A stretch of 64,000 nt of DNA from Phytophthora colocasiae (lineage: Eukaryota > Oomycota > Peronosporomycetes > Peronosporales > Peronosporaceae): NCBI GenBank assembly GCA_018806915.1, contig JAGKQI010000096.1, positions 1,860,001 to 1,924,000 of the forward strand, in the 5' to 3' direction. The position numbers and the translations under genes are program-made. The notes under the pieces are model-generated. The model was not told the origin of the DNA, ran no database searches, and saw nothing but the letters and a program-made list of their open reading frames with translations. Numbering within the stretch: position 1 is the stretch's first letter; the number at the start of each line of letters is the position of its first letter. Positions 22,384 to 30,839 of this stretch are shown one piece after another.

Positions 22384-22399
22384 TCATATTTCCATTTGC
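22384..22399 (+). promoter_or_regulatory. Start-site motif of KIN17 (Inr+FPR-like)
   Basis: TCATATTTCCATTTGC, 34-49 nt before the ATG. The right half, CATTTGC, fits the oomycete FPR consensus (MWTTTNC) and the TCA start resembles the oomycete initiator, though the initiator half is imperfect. Confidence 0.45.
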
Positions 22400-22432
22400 A
22401 ACTCTTCCCAACAAAAATAATTCTTGTGCGCC

Positions 22433-23751
22433 ATGGGTAAGCACGACTTCCTGACGCCCAAAGCCATCGGCATCCGCATGAAGGTACGAATTATCACTCT
22501 CTACACCCCTCTATCTCTCTTCTGCCACTGGGTCCATCCTTATTCTCCTTCTATTCGCTGCAAACCACTCATTATTCTTATTGCTAAATATTATTTTTAT
22601 AGGCAAAAGGTCTCCAGAAGCTCCGTTGGTTCTGTCAAGTTTGTCAAAAACAATGTCGAGATGAAAATGGCTTCAAGTGCCACACCACTTCGGAATCTCA
22701 TCAACGACAAATGTTGATCGTTGCCGCCAACCCGAACAAGTTCATGAGTGGCTACAGTGAAATGTTCGAGGAAGCTTTTCTGGAAAATTTGAGACGACGT
22801 CACGGCACCAATAGGATGCGCGCCACCCACGTGTACAACGAGTACATTGCAGACAAACTGCACATCCACATGAACGCAACGCAGTGGACGACACTCGGCT
22901 CTTTCGTGCAGTATTTGGGTCGCACGGGCAAATGTACAGTGGATGAAACGGAGAAAGGCTGGCACATCCAGTATATTGACAGGGACCCCAAGGCTATTGC
23001 CAGACAGGAAGAGCTGGAGAAGAAGAAGAAGGCGGAGCTCGATCATGAAGAGAGGAACCGCTTGTTCCTTGAACGGCAGCTGAAAATCGCTAGCGAGAAA
23101 GAGGGAGCGGAGACTCAGCAACGACCGACCAAGTTGCAGCGTGGAGAGAAGGGAGAGAAGATCACGATGTCACTGGGCGGAAAAAAGGATGCAGCAAAGA
23201 AAGAAAGCAGGGTGAAAGCTGCGTTTGGAGCTAGTAGTGTCTTTGACAAGCAGGAAAGCAACAGGAACAGGGAGTATGAGGATAAGGGATCCAGTAAAAG
23301 ACACGCTGTGGATGCCATCATGGAGGAAGAGGAGCGGTGCAAGAAGGAGAAGAGTCGACGGTTGGAAGAGGAGTCCAAGCGACAGCGCAAAGAGAACTGG
23401 GTGACTACTGGTATCGTGGTCAAAGTGACAAACAAAAAGGTCGGCGATGGCGCCTATTACAAGTGCAAGGGTGTTGTGAAGAAGGTGGAAGACAAGTTCT
23501 GTGCTACGGTGGCGTTGCTGGACTCTGGCGACGTCCTTCGACTGGATCAGGACGATCTTGAGACGGTGATCCCAAAACCAGGGCGGAAGGTGAAGATTGT
23601 CAACGGACTCGGACGTGGGTGTACAGCCAAACTTCTGGATATATCCGTGGACGACTTTTGTGCTCGTATACGGATCGACTCCGGAGCGCATCGAGGCGAG
23701 GTAGTGGACCATGTCGAGTACGAAGACATTTGCCGACTAGCTGACGAGTAA
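22433..23751 (+). CDS. KIN17: KIN17-family DNA/RNA-binding protein
   Basis: Conserved nuclear protein linked to DNA replication, repair and RNA processing in other eukaryotes. Two exons: 22433-22483 and 22603-23751, with a GT-AG intron of 119 nt (GTACGA ... TTATAG). The spliced protein is 399 residues, close to the roughly 393 of the human protein. It begins MGKHDFLTPKAIGIRMKAKG, the family N-terminus. A zinc finger follows with C28, C31, H44 and H50, then the conserved winged-helix region (FLENLRRRHGTNRMRATHVYN, WTTLGSFVQYLGRTGKC). A Lys/Glu-rich middle leads to the C-terminal tandem SH3-like/KOW part (GRKVKIVNGLGRGCTA). The stop is TAA. The gene is convergent with THOC7 across about 140 bp and appears intact. 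Confidence 0.95.
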
Positions 23752-23893
23752 ATGGTTTTTGGCATGTGCAGCAAGTTTTAACCGATATTATCCATTCCCT
23801 GTAACGAAGAGCCTGCAGCTAGAGCACTCATGGAGACGATGGCGACCGTCCTGTTACATTCACGAAACAGCAATGAGTTAAAATCCTCATACA

Positions 23894-24613
23894 CTAAACC
23901 ATCCCCCACCTACCATTCTCATTCTCCGTCTTATTCTCGACGTCCTCCATCTCTTCATCCTCGTCCTGCTGTTCATCCTCCATAATTGCGTCTTCATCTA
24001 GCGTAGCTTTCAAGTTCTGGATGGTACTCATTAGCAGTGTAAACTGCTTAGTGCGTAGATCCAATTTCGTGTCCACCGCCTCAATAGCAGCCGTTGCTTC
24101 CTCGAGTCTCTTTTTCTGGCCTTGAATCTCCGCCTCAATCTCCTTCCTGGACGGCAGCTCATTGATAACACGAGCAATAGACTCATACTCCTCCTTATAA
24201 GCCCGAACGGTCTTCTCCACGTGCACTTTCATCTTCAGTTCCTCAATCTCCTTGGTCACTTTGCCAATAGACGTATCAATCTCCGAATTAAGCGTCTCGT
24301 ACTCCTCCATCTCCCGATCGCACGTGTAATTCCATATCTCCGTCTTGTTGGCTTCGAACTGCAGCTGCTCCATATCCCACAACAGCGTGTCCAGCTCCTG
24401 TTTGCACGTCGTGTCGTCCACCGCTTCGTCCCCTAATAAGGCGACGAGTCCCAGCATCGTCTCGGCACATTTACGCAGCCCCGTCTTGCCTACAGTACTG
24501 GTACGCGTCAGCAGACGTCTCCGGATCACAGTGTCTACCGTAGCATAGCGTTCGTTAGTAACTAGAAGCACAGAGAGAAGAAGAAGAGAAGGAGACCTAC
24601 CATCGTCTGCCAT
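23894..24613 (-). CDS. THOC7: THO complex subunit 7-like protein
   Basis: Predicted THOC7/Mft1-type subunit of the THO complex, which couples transcription to mRNA packaging and export in the nucleus. The protein is 239 residues: a short N-terminus with VDTVIRRRLLTR, as in THOC7 of other eukaryotes, then long heptad-rich helices (ELDTLLWDMEQLQFEANKTE, IDTSIGKVTKEIEELKMKVH, EIQGQKKRLEEATAAIEAVD) and an acidic C-terminal tail. Codons 5-18 (24562-24600) look like a 39-nt intron: GTAGGTCTCC, a pyrimidine-rich run, then TTCTAG. Removing it leaves the frame unchanged (226 residues) and deletes an unlikely SPSLLLLSVLL stretch. Its start is divergent from the WD40 gene, 87 bp away. Confidence 0.85.
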   Translation of the reverse strand: MADDGRSPSLLLLSVLLVTNERYATVDTVIRRRLLTRTSTVGKTGLRKCAETMLGLVALLGDEAVDDTTCKQELDTLLWDMEQLQFEANKTEIWNYTCDREMEEYETLNSEIDTSIGKVTKEIEELKMKVHVEKTVRAYKEEYESIARVINELPSRKEIEAEIQGQKKRLEEATAAIEAVDTKLDLRTKQFTLLMSTIQNLKATLDEDAIMEDEQQDEDEEMEDVENKTENENGRWGMV

Positions 24614-24700
24614 TGTTACGAATATATATTGTGCACAATTTTACAATAATGGTGAATAAAAATAAGTTTTAGTCCAACTCAAAATAATGATCTAATTTGG

Positions 24701-26459
24701 ATGTGGTTTGGCGTGGCGCCTCCTAGTGTCGGGGGTGTCCCCCGTAAGGATACACGTCCTCGTGAACAACGACTCATAGCGGAGAAGCAGCGGGTTCAGC
24801 AATCTCCACGTCGAAGAGAGCATCAGACAACTTCAAGTTCGAGACAAAGTGTAGCCATTTTCGAAAAAGCGACATTAACTCCACGAAGACAGAGACCAGA
24901 GCAAAATAGTACACGAGAGAACTCTATGAAGCGAGATGTACAGCCTGAATATGGATATGAATTGTGTACGAATGGAGAGGAAGAGCTCCTGCAGCTGATG
25001 GAAGGTTGTCAGATTGGAGGAACTTTTATGAATTCAGCTAGAGAAAATAGTACCCAGTCGAGGCAAAATCAGAGTCAAAATGCTGATAAAGAGACCGAAA
25101 CTCGGTTCCCAGGAACAGCAACTACAGTCAGATCAAGACCTCCAACAGGACTCAAAACGTCTTTGATGCTGGAAAACCAATCGGACATCGGGTACGAGTT
25201 TAAATGTTCTGGAAGGAATTGTGCAGAAAATGACAATCTATTTGACTCTTAGGACTGCACAGACATGGCGTCGACCCTCAGTTCATAGATCCATACAGTT
25301 ACCACGAATGGACCTGGATCACTTGGAGGAAAGCCACAGTACCGGCAGAGAATGGTCTACGACTCCAGTACCTTTTGCCTCTTTACATCCTGAACACCTC
25401 GTGGGTCATGTCGCTAGTGTTTGTGCACTCATAGCCCGCGACGATCGGTTTATTGTGTCAAGTTCAGTGGACGGGTCTGTCAAAGTGTGGTCACCGATCA
25501 CGTTTGAGTGTCTTCAGACGATCTACGGTCACCGGGATGTGGTCTCTTGTCTGGATCTGAATGCTTCCTGGCTGGTTTCCGGGTCTCACGACACTACCTT
25601 GAGGCTGTACGACTGCACCGTCGGCTCGGTTAGCCTTCTCCACGTCCTCCCGGGTCATTCCGGACACGTAACTCAAGTGTCCATACCGTCTTCACTCCCA
25701 AAGTTCATCCTCAGTTGCTCCGATGATTACACGCTTCGGTTGTGGAATGGTGAGCTTGGTCAGTTCTTGTACGAATTACGAGCGCACCATTCGCGAGTCA
25801 CATGCGTTAACATTCAACCTGGTCATATCTGTTCCGGTGCTGCGGACGGTTCAGTTTGTTTCTGGGATATTGGCTCTCTCAGCTCCAGTTCTGAGACGAC
25901 AGCGGGTCACCAGCTATCTTGTTCCCGGATCTACTACGCACACAAGTCCACCGTTCAATGCATCGTCGACATGAGTAGTAGTCGAACTTCTGGCTCAGTG
26001 TTAGGTCGTGGAAACTCGGAACTTTGCTCCGTGGTGGTCACAGGGTCAAATGATGGTACTATCCAGCTTTTCAGCGCGAAAACCTTCGCACATCTCGGTC
26101 GTCTCGACAACGTTGGATCTCCTGTGTACGCTGCAGCGCCGCTGTCCAATGGCCGACTGCTGTGTTCCACGAAAGACGGACGATTACTGCTTTACGGGGA
26201 TTTATTCCGCCCAACAGCCAAGAAAGAACCGGCAGTGCTGCAGCTAGCCACAAAGTGGATTTCGTCTCTTGAGGTATGTGGCGACTTGGTGGCCTGCAGC
26301 TCGGAGGAAGTTTTGTATATTGTCGACACGTCTCGAATGTGTACGGCACTGGTGTTTGAGACGCAGCACAGCTTCATCACTTGCACGCGTTGGATCCGCA
26401 AAGGCTCGTTGCTTACGGCTGGCCAAGACAACGTCATCAAGTTATGGTCCATCACTTGA
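24701..26459 (+). CDS. WD40-repeat protein, two exons
   Basis: Two exons, 24701-25191 and 25253-26459, give 565 residues. The 61-nt intron starts GTACGA and ends CTCTTAG; its last three bases are the stop codon of the unspliced first frame, and splicing joins the two frames exactly. The N-terminal 180 residues are basic, polar and probably disordered, with two GYE-containing motifs (EYGYELCTNG, DIGYEFKCSG). The C-terminal 370 residues are a WD40 propeller of about seven blades: GHVASVCALI ... DGSVKVW, GHRDVVSCLDL ... DTTLRLYD, GHSGHVTQVSI ... DYTLRLWN, DGSVCFWDI, NDGTIQLF, DGRLLLYG and DNVIKLWSI. The function is unknown; WD40 proteins usually act as scaffolds. Its stop overlaps the end of the J-domain gene by 18 bp. 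Confidence 0.85.
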
Positions 26460-27290
26460 GCTTTGAGCTTTCAAGTTAGCCAAATGCAACTTAGAAAGCA
26501 TTTCGTGACGACTTAACGCCTCCACATTCCGGAATTTACGCCGGCACAGCATGCAGCAGATGAGTTTTGTGCTCGAAGCAGTGACATCTTCAATTGCAAC
26601 CTCAATTTTCCTTTGTTTTGAAGTCGGATTGCTCCAAGCTGCCCAATTTCCCGCTTTCGCGTCCAGATCCGAGTCCAAAATGTTCTGCTGCTCCTCTGGG
26701 GGGCCTGTTGAGTTTGGATTGGAAGTACCAGTGGTCCGCTTCGATGCAGATTCGTAGACCCTGTCAAAACCCTTAGCTTGGAATTGCTGCCGTGCTAATT
26801 CCTCCTCTTGTCGCTGGAATTCCTGCCATATTTCCTCTGGCGTCCGCCTTCGCTTCGGTAAACTCTGTCCTTGCTCACTCTTTGGTGTTGACTGGTTCTT
26901 CCGTTTCCGCTTGTATTGATACTTTTGTTTCGGTGTTTGTGGGTCACTTTTCGGTCGATGGACTCGTAATTGTTGCAGATAATTTCGTTGCGAAGTTTCG
27001 TCCACTAGACATTCATACGCTTCACTCAAGCGTTTGAATGCAGCCTCAGCACCTAAAAAAACCGGAAAAAACAATGATTTAGGAGTTTTTATACCAAAAC
27101 TTCTGAACCAATCAACAATTTTACCAGCGGCTCGGTTCTTGTCTGGATGGACGAGGATCGCCAGCTCCTTGTAGCGTCTGCGTACTTGGTGAACATCGGT
27201 GAACACTGTGGTGTGTTCGGGTTGGTTTAACTTCAGCACCTGATAGTGGGTATCACAGTCCAAGATGCGCGACACCTCGAGCTCCGCCAT
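26442..27290 (-). CDS. J-domain protein with C-terminal C2H2 zinc finger
   Basis: Two exons on the minus strand, 27290-27125 and 27052-26442, with a 72-nt intron (GTAAAA ... TTTTTTAG). Splicing joins HPDKNRAA to GAEAAFKRLSEAYE and rebuilds a J domain; unspliced, the intron reads through as a 24-residue insert. The J domain (about residues 12-85) has the Hsp70-activating HPD. A basic middle (QKYQYKRKRKNQ, LPKRRRTPEEIW) suggests a nuclear protein. The C-terminus has a C2H2-like finger, ICCMLCRRKFRNVEALSRH then KLHLANL, like fingers in splicing-related proteins. The protein is 258 residues from the ATG at 27290; an in-frame ATG at 27323 would add 11. It probably serves RNA processing, but this is inference. 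Confidence 0.85.
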   Translation of the reverse strand: MAELEVSRILDCDTHYQVLKLNQPEHTTVFTDVHQVRRRYKELAILVHPDKNRAAGKIVDWFRSFGIKTPKSLFFPVFLGAEAAFKRLSEAYECLVDETSQRNYLQQLRVHRPKSDPQTPKQKYQYKRKRKNQSTPKSEQGQSLPKRRRTPEEIWQEFQRQEEELARQQFQAKGFDRVYESASKRTTGTSNPNSTGPPEEQQNILDSDLDAKAGNWAAWSNPTSKQRKIEVAIEDVTASSTKLICCMLCRRKFRNVEALSRHEMLSKLHLANLKAQSSSDGP

Positions 27291-27323
27291 GATAAGAGTA
27301 TTCCTGATTGCGACAAATAGCAT

Positions 27324-27795
27324 AAACTAAGTATTAACAGATGAATACTTTTGGTAAGCGTTTTCTACAAACTTCCTACATACGAATCAACGATAAGTCT
27401 CGACAGCAGTGATGTACATGTACAGTACAGGGATATTGATACGGTATTAATACCTAACGGTGGTTGCACCTACAGCTGTCAAAATGATAGGGACTCTTCC
27501 CCATCTTTCGATTACGCTGGATGCGGCATCATGCTGCCGCTCGGAATGGCGCCTGAACGACGCACGCCATCCCCACGTTGTAATCCTTCTTCGTCTTGTT
27601 GCTTCCTGGTAAAGACCCGGCTTGGGAATCTTGGGCTCGGCCAAAAGGAACGGTGTGCTTTCGTTGTCAATCAAATGTATGGTCAAGGTACTTTCGCAGC
27701 ACACCCTTGCGATAACATGATGTTCTGCTAATGTTAAGGCCAAAGCCCTGAGGCAGGGCAGCACGGGGACTCCCGCCTCACGAGCAAAACTTGAC
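27324..27795. other. Intergenic between J-domain gene and first AA7-like gene
   Basis: No gene supported. The plus-strand frame at 27351-27731 has no recognisable domain and biased, repeat-free sequence. The stretch should contain both upstream regions. Confidence 0.5.
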
Positions 27796-27812
27796 TCACT
27801 TCCGCTTTTGCC
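27796..27812 (+). promoter_or_regulatory. Inr+FPR-type start-site motif, AA7-like copy 1
   Basis: TCACTTCCGCTTTTGCC, 37-53 nt before the ATG. It fits the oomycete initiator (TCAYTYY) joined to the flanking promoter region (MWTTTNC). Near-identical motifs stand before the other three copies at 36451, 39854-39870 and 46693-46709. Confidence 0.7.
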
Positions 27813-27848
27813 TTCGACCTCTCAAGTCTCCGACGTCCAAGCCAAATC

Positions 27849-29369
27849 ATGGTTGCTTCCTTTTCTAGCGCCAGTCGCGCGATCTTCGCCCTCTGCTCCC
27901 TCATCGCCGCTCAAGGAGGCTTTGCTGCTGCTGCTTCTGACATCGGAGCGTGTCTTACCAAGGCTGGAATTGAGAACTCTGTTCCGACGACTTCCACCTG
28001 GAAGATGGACACTCAGCCGTGGAACTCCCGTGTAAACCCCGTGCCGTCCGCTGTCGCCTTCCCCAAGACGGAAAAGGAGGTCTCGGCCGCCTTGAAGTGT
28101 GCTGCCGACGCTGGAATGAAGGTGACCACTCTGGGTGGCAACCGTTCGTTCTCCAGCATGGGTTTCGGTCGTAATGACGGCGCTCTCATCATGAACCTCA
28201 AGTACCTGAAGCACCTCAAGTTCGACAAGAGCACTGGTCTCCTGTCGTACGGTGGTCCCGTGATGATCTCGGAGGCGGCCGACTACATGTGGACCAACTT
28301 CAGCCGTACTCTTCCTCACGGTCGTTGCCCCGATGTCGGTATGACTGGTGTGGCTGCTTCTGGTTTCGGTACTCTGTCTCGTTCGAGCGGTACTGTGCTG
28401 GACAACATTGAGTCTGTTCGTGTGGCCCTGGCCAACGGTTCTATCGTGGATGCTAGCACCAAGCAGAACTCGGACTTGTTCTGGGGTGTTCGTGGTGCTG
28501 CTAGTTCTATGGGAGTTGTGCTTGACTTCAAGATCAAGACGTTCGAGGCTCCGTCTGAACGCGTTACGAACTACACAATTTCCTTCAACTCTAGCTACAA
28601 GCCTACCCAGCAGGACAATGTTGATGCGCTCATCGGAACTCAGACGTGGGCTCTGGGTAAGGACAACAACGACTTGGTCTCTATCCGCTTCAGTCTCAAG
28701 ACTACGTCCACCCTGCAGGGTTTCTTTTATGGCGGAGGAGCCGAAGCTAAGACCGTCCTCGGGTCTTTGATGAAGAACCTTCCCGCGTCGATGGTGTTGA
28801 CGACTAATGAAAACGACTTCTGGACTTCGGAAGACATCACTACGCCTGGTCTCTTCAAGCAGACTCTGACTCCCCGTCGTTACTTCTACATCGCATCGGT
28901 GACCATCCCCCGCTCCACCCCTCTCGATAATTCCACGGCTTGGGAGCTCTTTTCTGGAACCGCTTATGCTCCGAAGCTTCCGGATGCCTCAGCTTCTGGA
29001 TTTATTGACATTTGGGGCGGCAAATACGCCAGGGGTGTGAAGGCCGACGCCTCGGCCTGGAAGCACGACGACAACCTGCACCTGGTTCGTTGGGACATGC
29101 GTACATCGGCCTTCAACGTCGCATTCGCGGATAGTTCAATGACTTCCATGCGCACCAACTTCTATAAGTTTGTTGACGCTTACAAGGCTTCTGGTGGTGT
29201 TCCTGGTGGTTTCACGACGTACCGTGATGAGAAGTGGACGGTGGCGGAGATGGCTGAGTACTTGTACGGTGGCGGCAACTTCAAGAAGCTGCAGAAGATC
29301 AAGACTGCGATTGACCCGACAGAGATGTTCAACACGGACCCTCAGGCCATTCCCGCTCTTGCAGCTTAG
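27849..29369 (+). CDS. Secreted FAD-linked oxidase, AA7/berberine-bridge type, copy 1
   Basis: Predicted secreted flavoprotein oxidase of 506 residues, related to gluco-oligosaccharide oxidases (CAZy AA7), which oxidise the reducing end of oligosaccharides and release H2O2. A signal peptide covers about residues 1-28 (SRAIFALCSLIAAQGGFAAA). The FAD-binding domain begins near residue 65 (VPSAVAFPKTEKEVSAALK). In LGGNRSFSSMGFG, R99 stands where bicovalent members have the FAD-linking His of GGGHSY. C160 in LPHGRCPDVG matches the other FAD-linking residue. The substrate domain follows, and the C-terminus is a typical BBE segment (YLYGGGNFKKLQKIK ... DPTEMFNTDPQAI). N-glycosylation sites include NFS, NGS, NYT and NSS. 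There are no introns. The actual substrate is unknown. Confidence 0.9.
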   Translation: MVASFSSASRAIFALCSLIAAQGGFAAAASDIGACLTKAGIENSVPTTSTWKMDTQPWNSRVNPVPSAVAFPKTEKEVSAALKCAADAGMKVTTLGGNRSFSSMGFGRNDGALIMNLKYLKHLKFDKSTGLLSYGGPVMISEAADYMWTNFSRTLPHGRCPDVGMTGVAASGFGTLSRSSGTVLDNIESVRVALANGSIVDASTKQNSDLFWGVRGAASSMGVVLDFKIKTFEAPSERVTNYTISFNSSYKPTQQDNVDALIGTQTWALGKDNNDLVSIRFSLKTTSTLQGFFYGGGAEAKTVLGSLMKNLPASMVLTTNENDFWTSEDITTPGLFKQTLTPRRYFYIASVTIPRSTPLDNSTAWELFSGTAYAPKLPDASASGFIDIWGGKYARGVKADASAWKHDDNLHLVRWDMRTSAFNVAFADSSMTSMRTNFYKFVDAYKASGGVPGGFTTYRDEKWTVAEMAEYLYGGGNFKKLQKIKTAIDPTEMFNTDPQAIPALAA

Positions 29370-29936
29370 AGACCCAACTGACTTTCCATTGTAGAACTTG
29401 CCAGTGCACTGAGTACATTGAAAAAATGCTCGATGTTTTTCTTGAACCGTTTAGGCCACACTTGCTTTTATTTTCACTTTTTTAAATACTACGTAGTACT
29501 TCTAATAGTATGTCTACTGTACTAAAGATCACACATTGTTTGGAAAGTAGTGAGAGATAACACGAAGCATGTAGAGGGGAGCTAAGCCATATCGAAGGTC
29601 GACTCGCGGCAAGCGTTCACAATATTCTGTGATGCAACAGTTTGCTTCGTTTAATTAGTTTCGACGTTATAACTCGAGTGGAAGTCGCCATCCAAGATTA
29701 AAGCTTCGTCTGGTTGCACAAGTGGAAAGGACCGACAGGCTAGATGATCTGCCCAATGTCTTGGTGAATGTATGCGGAGTCGTTACTACAACATAAATAC
29801 AACCATACGACAGCCTGAAATGAGCAACATATGTGTTGCTTGCGAAATATAAATACTGAAATATAATCTCCCAACTGCAAATTTCATGTTTCGTTAGGTA
29901 CGAATCCTCCCTGAATCTCATTTAAACTGCCCAGCG
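29370..29936. other. 3' flank of AA7-like copy 1, no gene seen
   Basis: AT-rich, no open frame of interest and no similarity to the flanks of the other three AA7-like copies. It is the likely left border zone of the MULE-3 insertion, but I saw no terminal inverted repeat. Confidence 0.4.
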
Positions 29937-30633
29937 ATGCCGAAGAATGGAGCGCGCGCTACTGCTGGCGCAGTGACGCCAGCGTCGAAGAAGGGGGGAC
30001 GCATAGGAGCGAAGAAGGTGGCCACAGCGACCAACAAGACCACTAAGAAGAAGACGACCAAGGGGGGAGTTACAACGAAGGCGCCGGTGAAGAAGACGTC
30101 GTCCGCCGTAACGAAGCAGACAGCGCTGGAGACGAGGGCTACTTTGAAGGCGAAGCTGGTCGCTGCCAAGAAGGCAGTTGCTTATAAGGAGAAGGCGGAT
30201 GCTGTAAGGAAGAAGGCAGCTGCTGAGAGAACGAAGGCCGCCGCAAAGAGGAAGTCGGCGAAGGAGAAGGTGGCGGCGACAGACAAGAAAGTTGCCATCC
30301 GCCGCGGTAGACGAGAAGGCAGAGGCGACGGACGAGAAAGCGGAGGCGACGGACGAGAAGGCGGAGGCGGCGGACGAGAAGTTGCCGGCCGCGGAGGAGA
30401 CGAAGACACTGGTGGCGGCGGACGAGAAGTTGCCGGCCGCGGAGGAGACGAAGACACTGGTGGCGGCGGACGAGAAGTTGCCGGCCGCGGAGGAGACGAA
30501 GACACTGGTGACGGCGGACGAGAAGTTGCCGGGCCGCGGAGGAAACGAAGACACTGGGTGGCGGCGCACGAGAAGGCGGAGGCGACGGACGAGAAGGTGC
30601 CAGCCGCGGTTGATGAAAGCTCTAAAGCCACAG
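29937..30633 (+). pseudogene. Lys/Ala-rich repeat protein exon, frameshifted
   Basis: ATG at 29937 opens a very basic, histone-H1-like sequence (KKVATATNKTTKKKTTKGG, KAKLVAAKKAVAYKEKADA, TKAAAKRKSAKEK). Near 30300 the sensible reading moves one frame over and becomes acidic repeats: DEKAEATDEKAEA, then AADEKLPAAEETKTLV several times. Two extra G bases near 30530 and 30556 return it to the first frame (EKAEATDEKVPAAVDESSKAT). The exon ends at a strong GTATGT donor at 30634. It is either the first exon of the MULE-3 gene or a separate host gene whose exon was captured; I cannot decide. The repeats are described separately. Confidence 0.5.
30367..30560 (+). repeat. 48-bp coding minisatellite, four units
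   Basis: Units start at 30367, 30415, 30463 and 30511, each GCGGCGGACGAGAAGTTGCC followed by 28 more bases. Units 1-3 are almost identical; unit 4 has an A at its start and two extra G bases. Each unit encodes 16 residues (AADEKLPAAEETKTLV). A shorter 21-bp repeat (GAGGCGACGGACGAGAAGGCG type) precedes it at about 30323-30366. Confidence 0.85.
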
Positions 30634-30666
30634 GTATGTCTGTCATTTGTCTGCGTTGTTGTTAAA

Positions 30667-30750
30667 TATGTTGCATACTATGTTGCTTACTATGTTGCTT
30701 ACCATGTTGTTAACTATGTCGCTAACTATGTTGTTTACTGTGTTGCCTTT
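30667..30750 (+). repeat. Seven 12-bp units (TATGTTGCTTAC) inside an intron
   Basis: The intron 30634-30757 (GTATGT ... CCGTTAG) consists mainly of seven head-to-tail 12-bp units with the core TGTTGC. Three further introns of the MULE-3 gene carry the same core: 31239-31325 (four units of about 16 bp), 32507-32598 and 34658-34771. Confidence 0.85.
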
Positions 30751-30839
30751 CCGTTAGAACCACCTACGATTACTACGTCATGTACGAATGAAACATGCAT
30801 TTGAAATGATAGTGTTGCTGTTAATGAGTGCTAACATTA

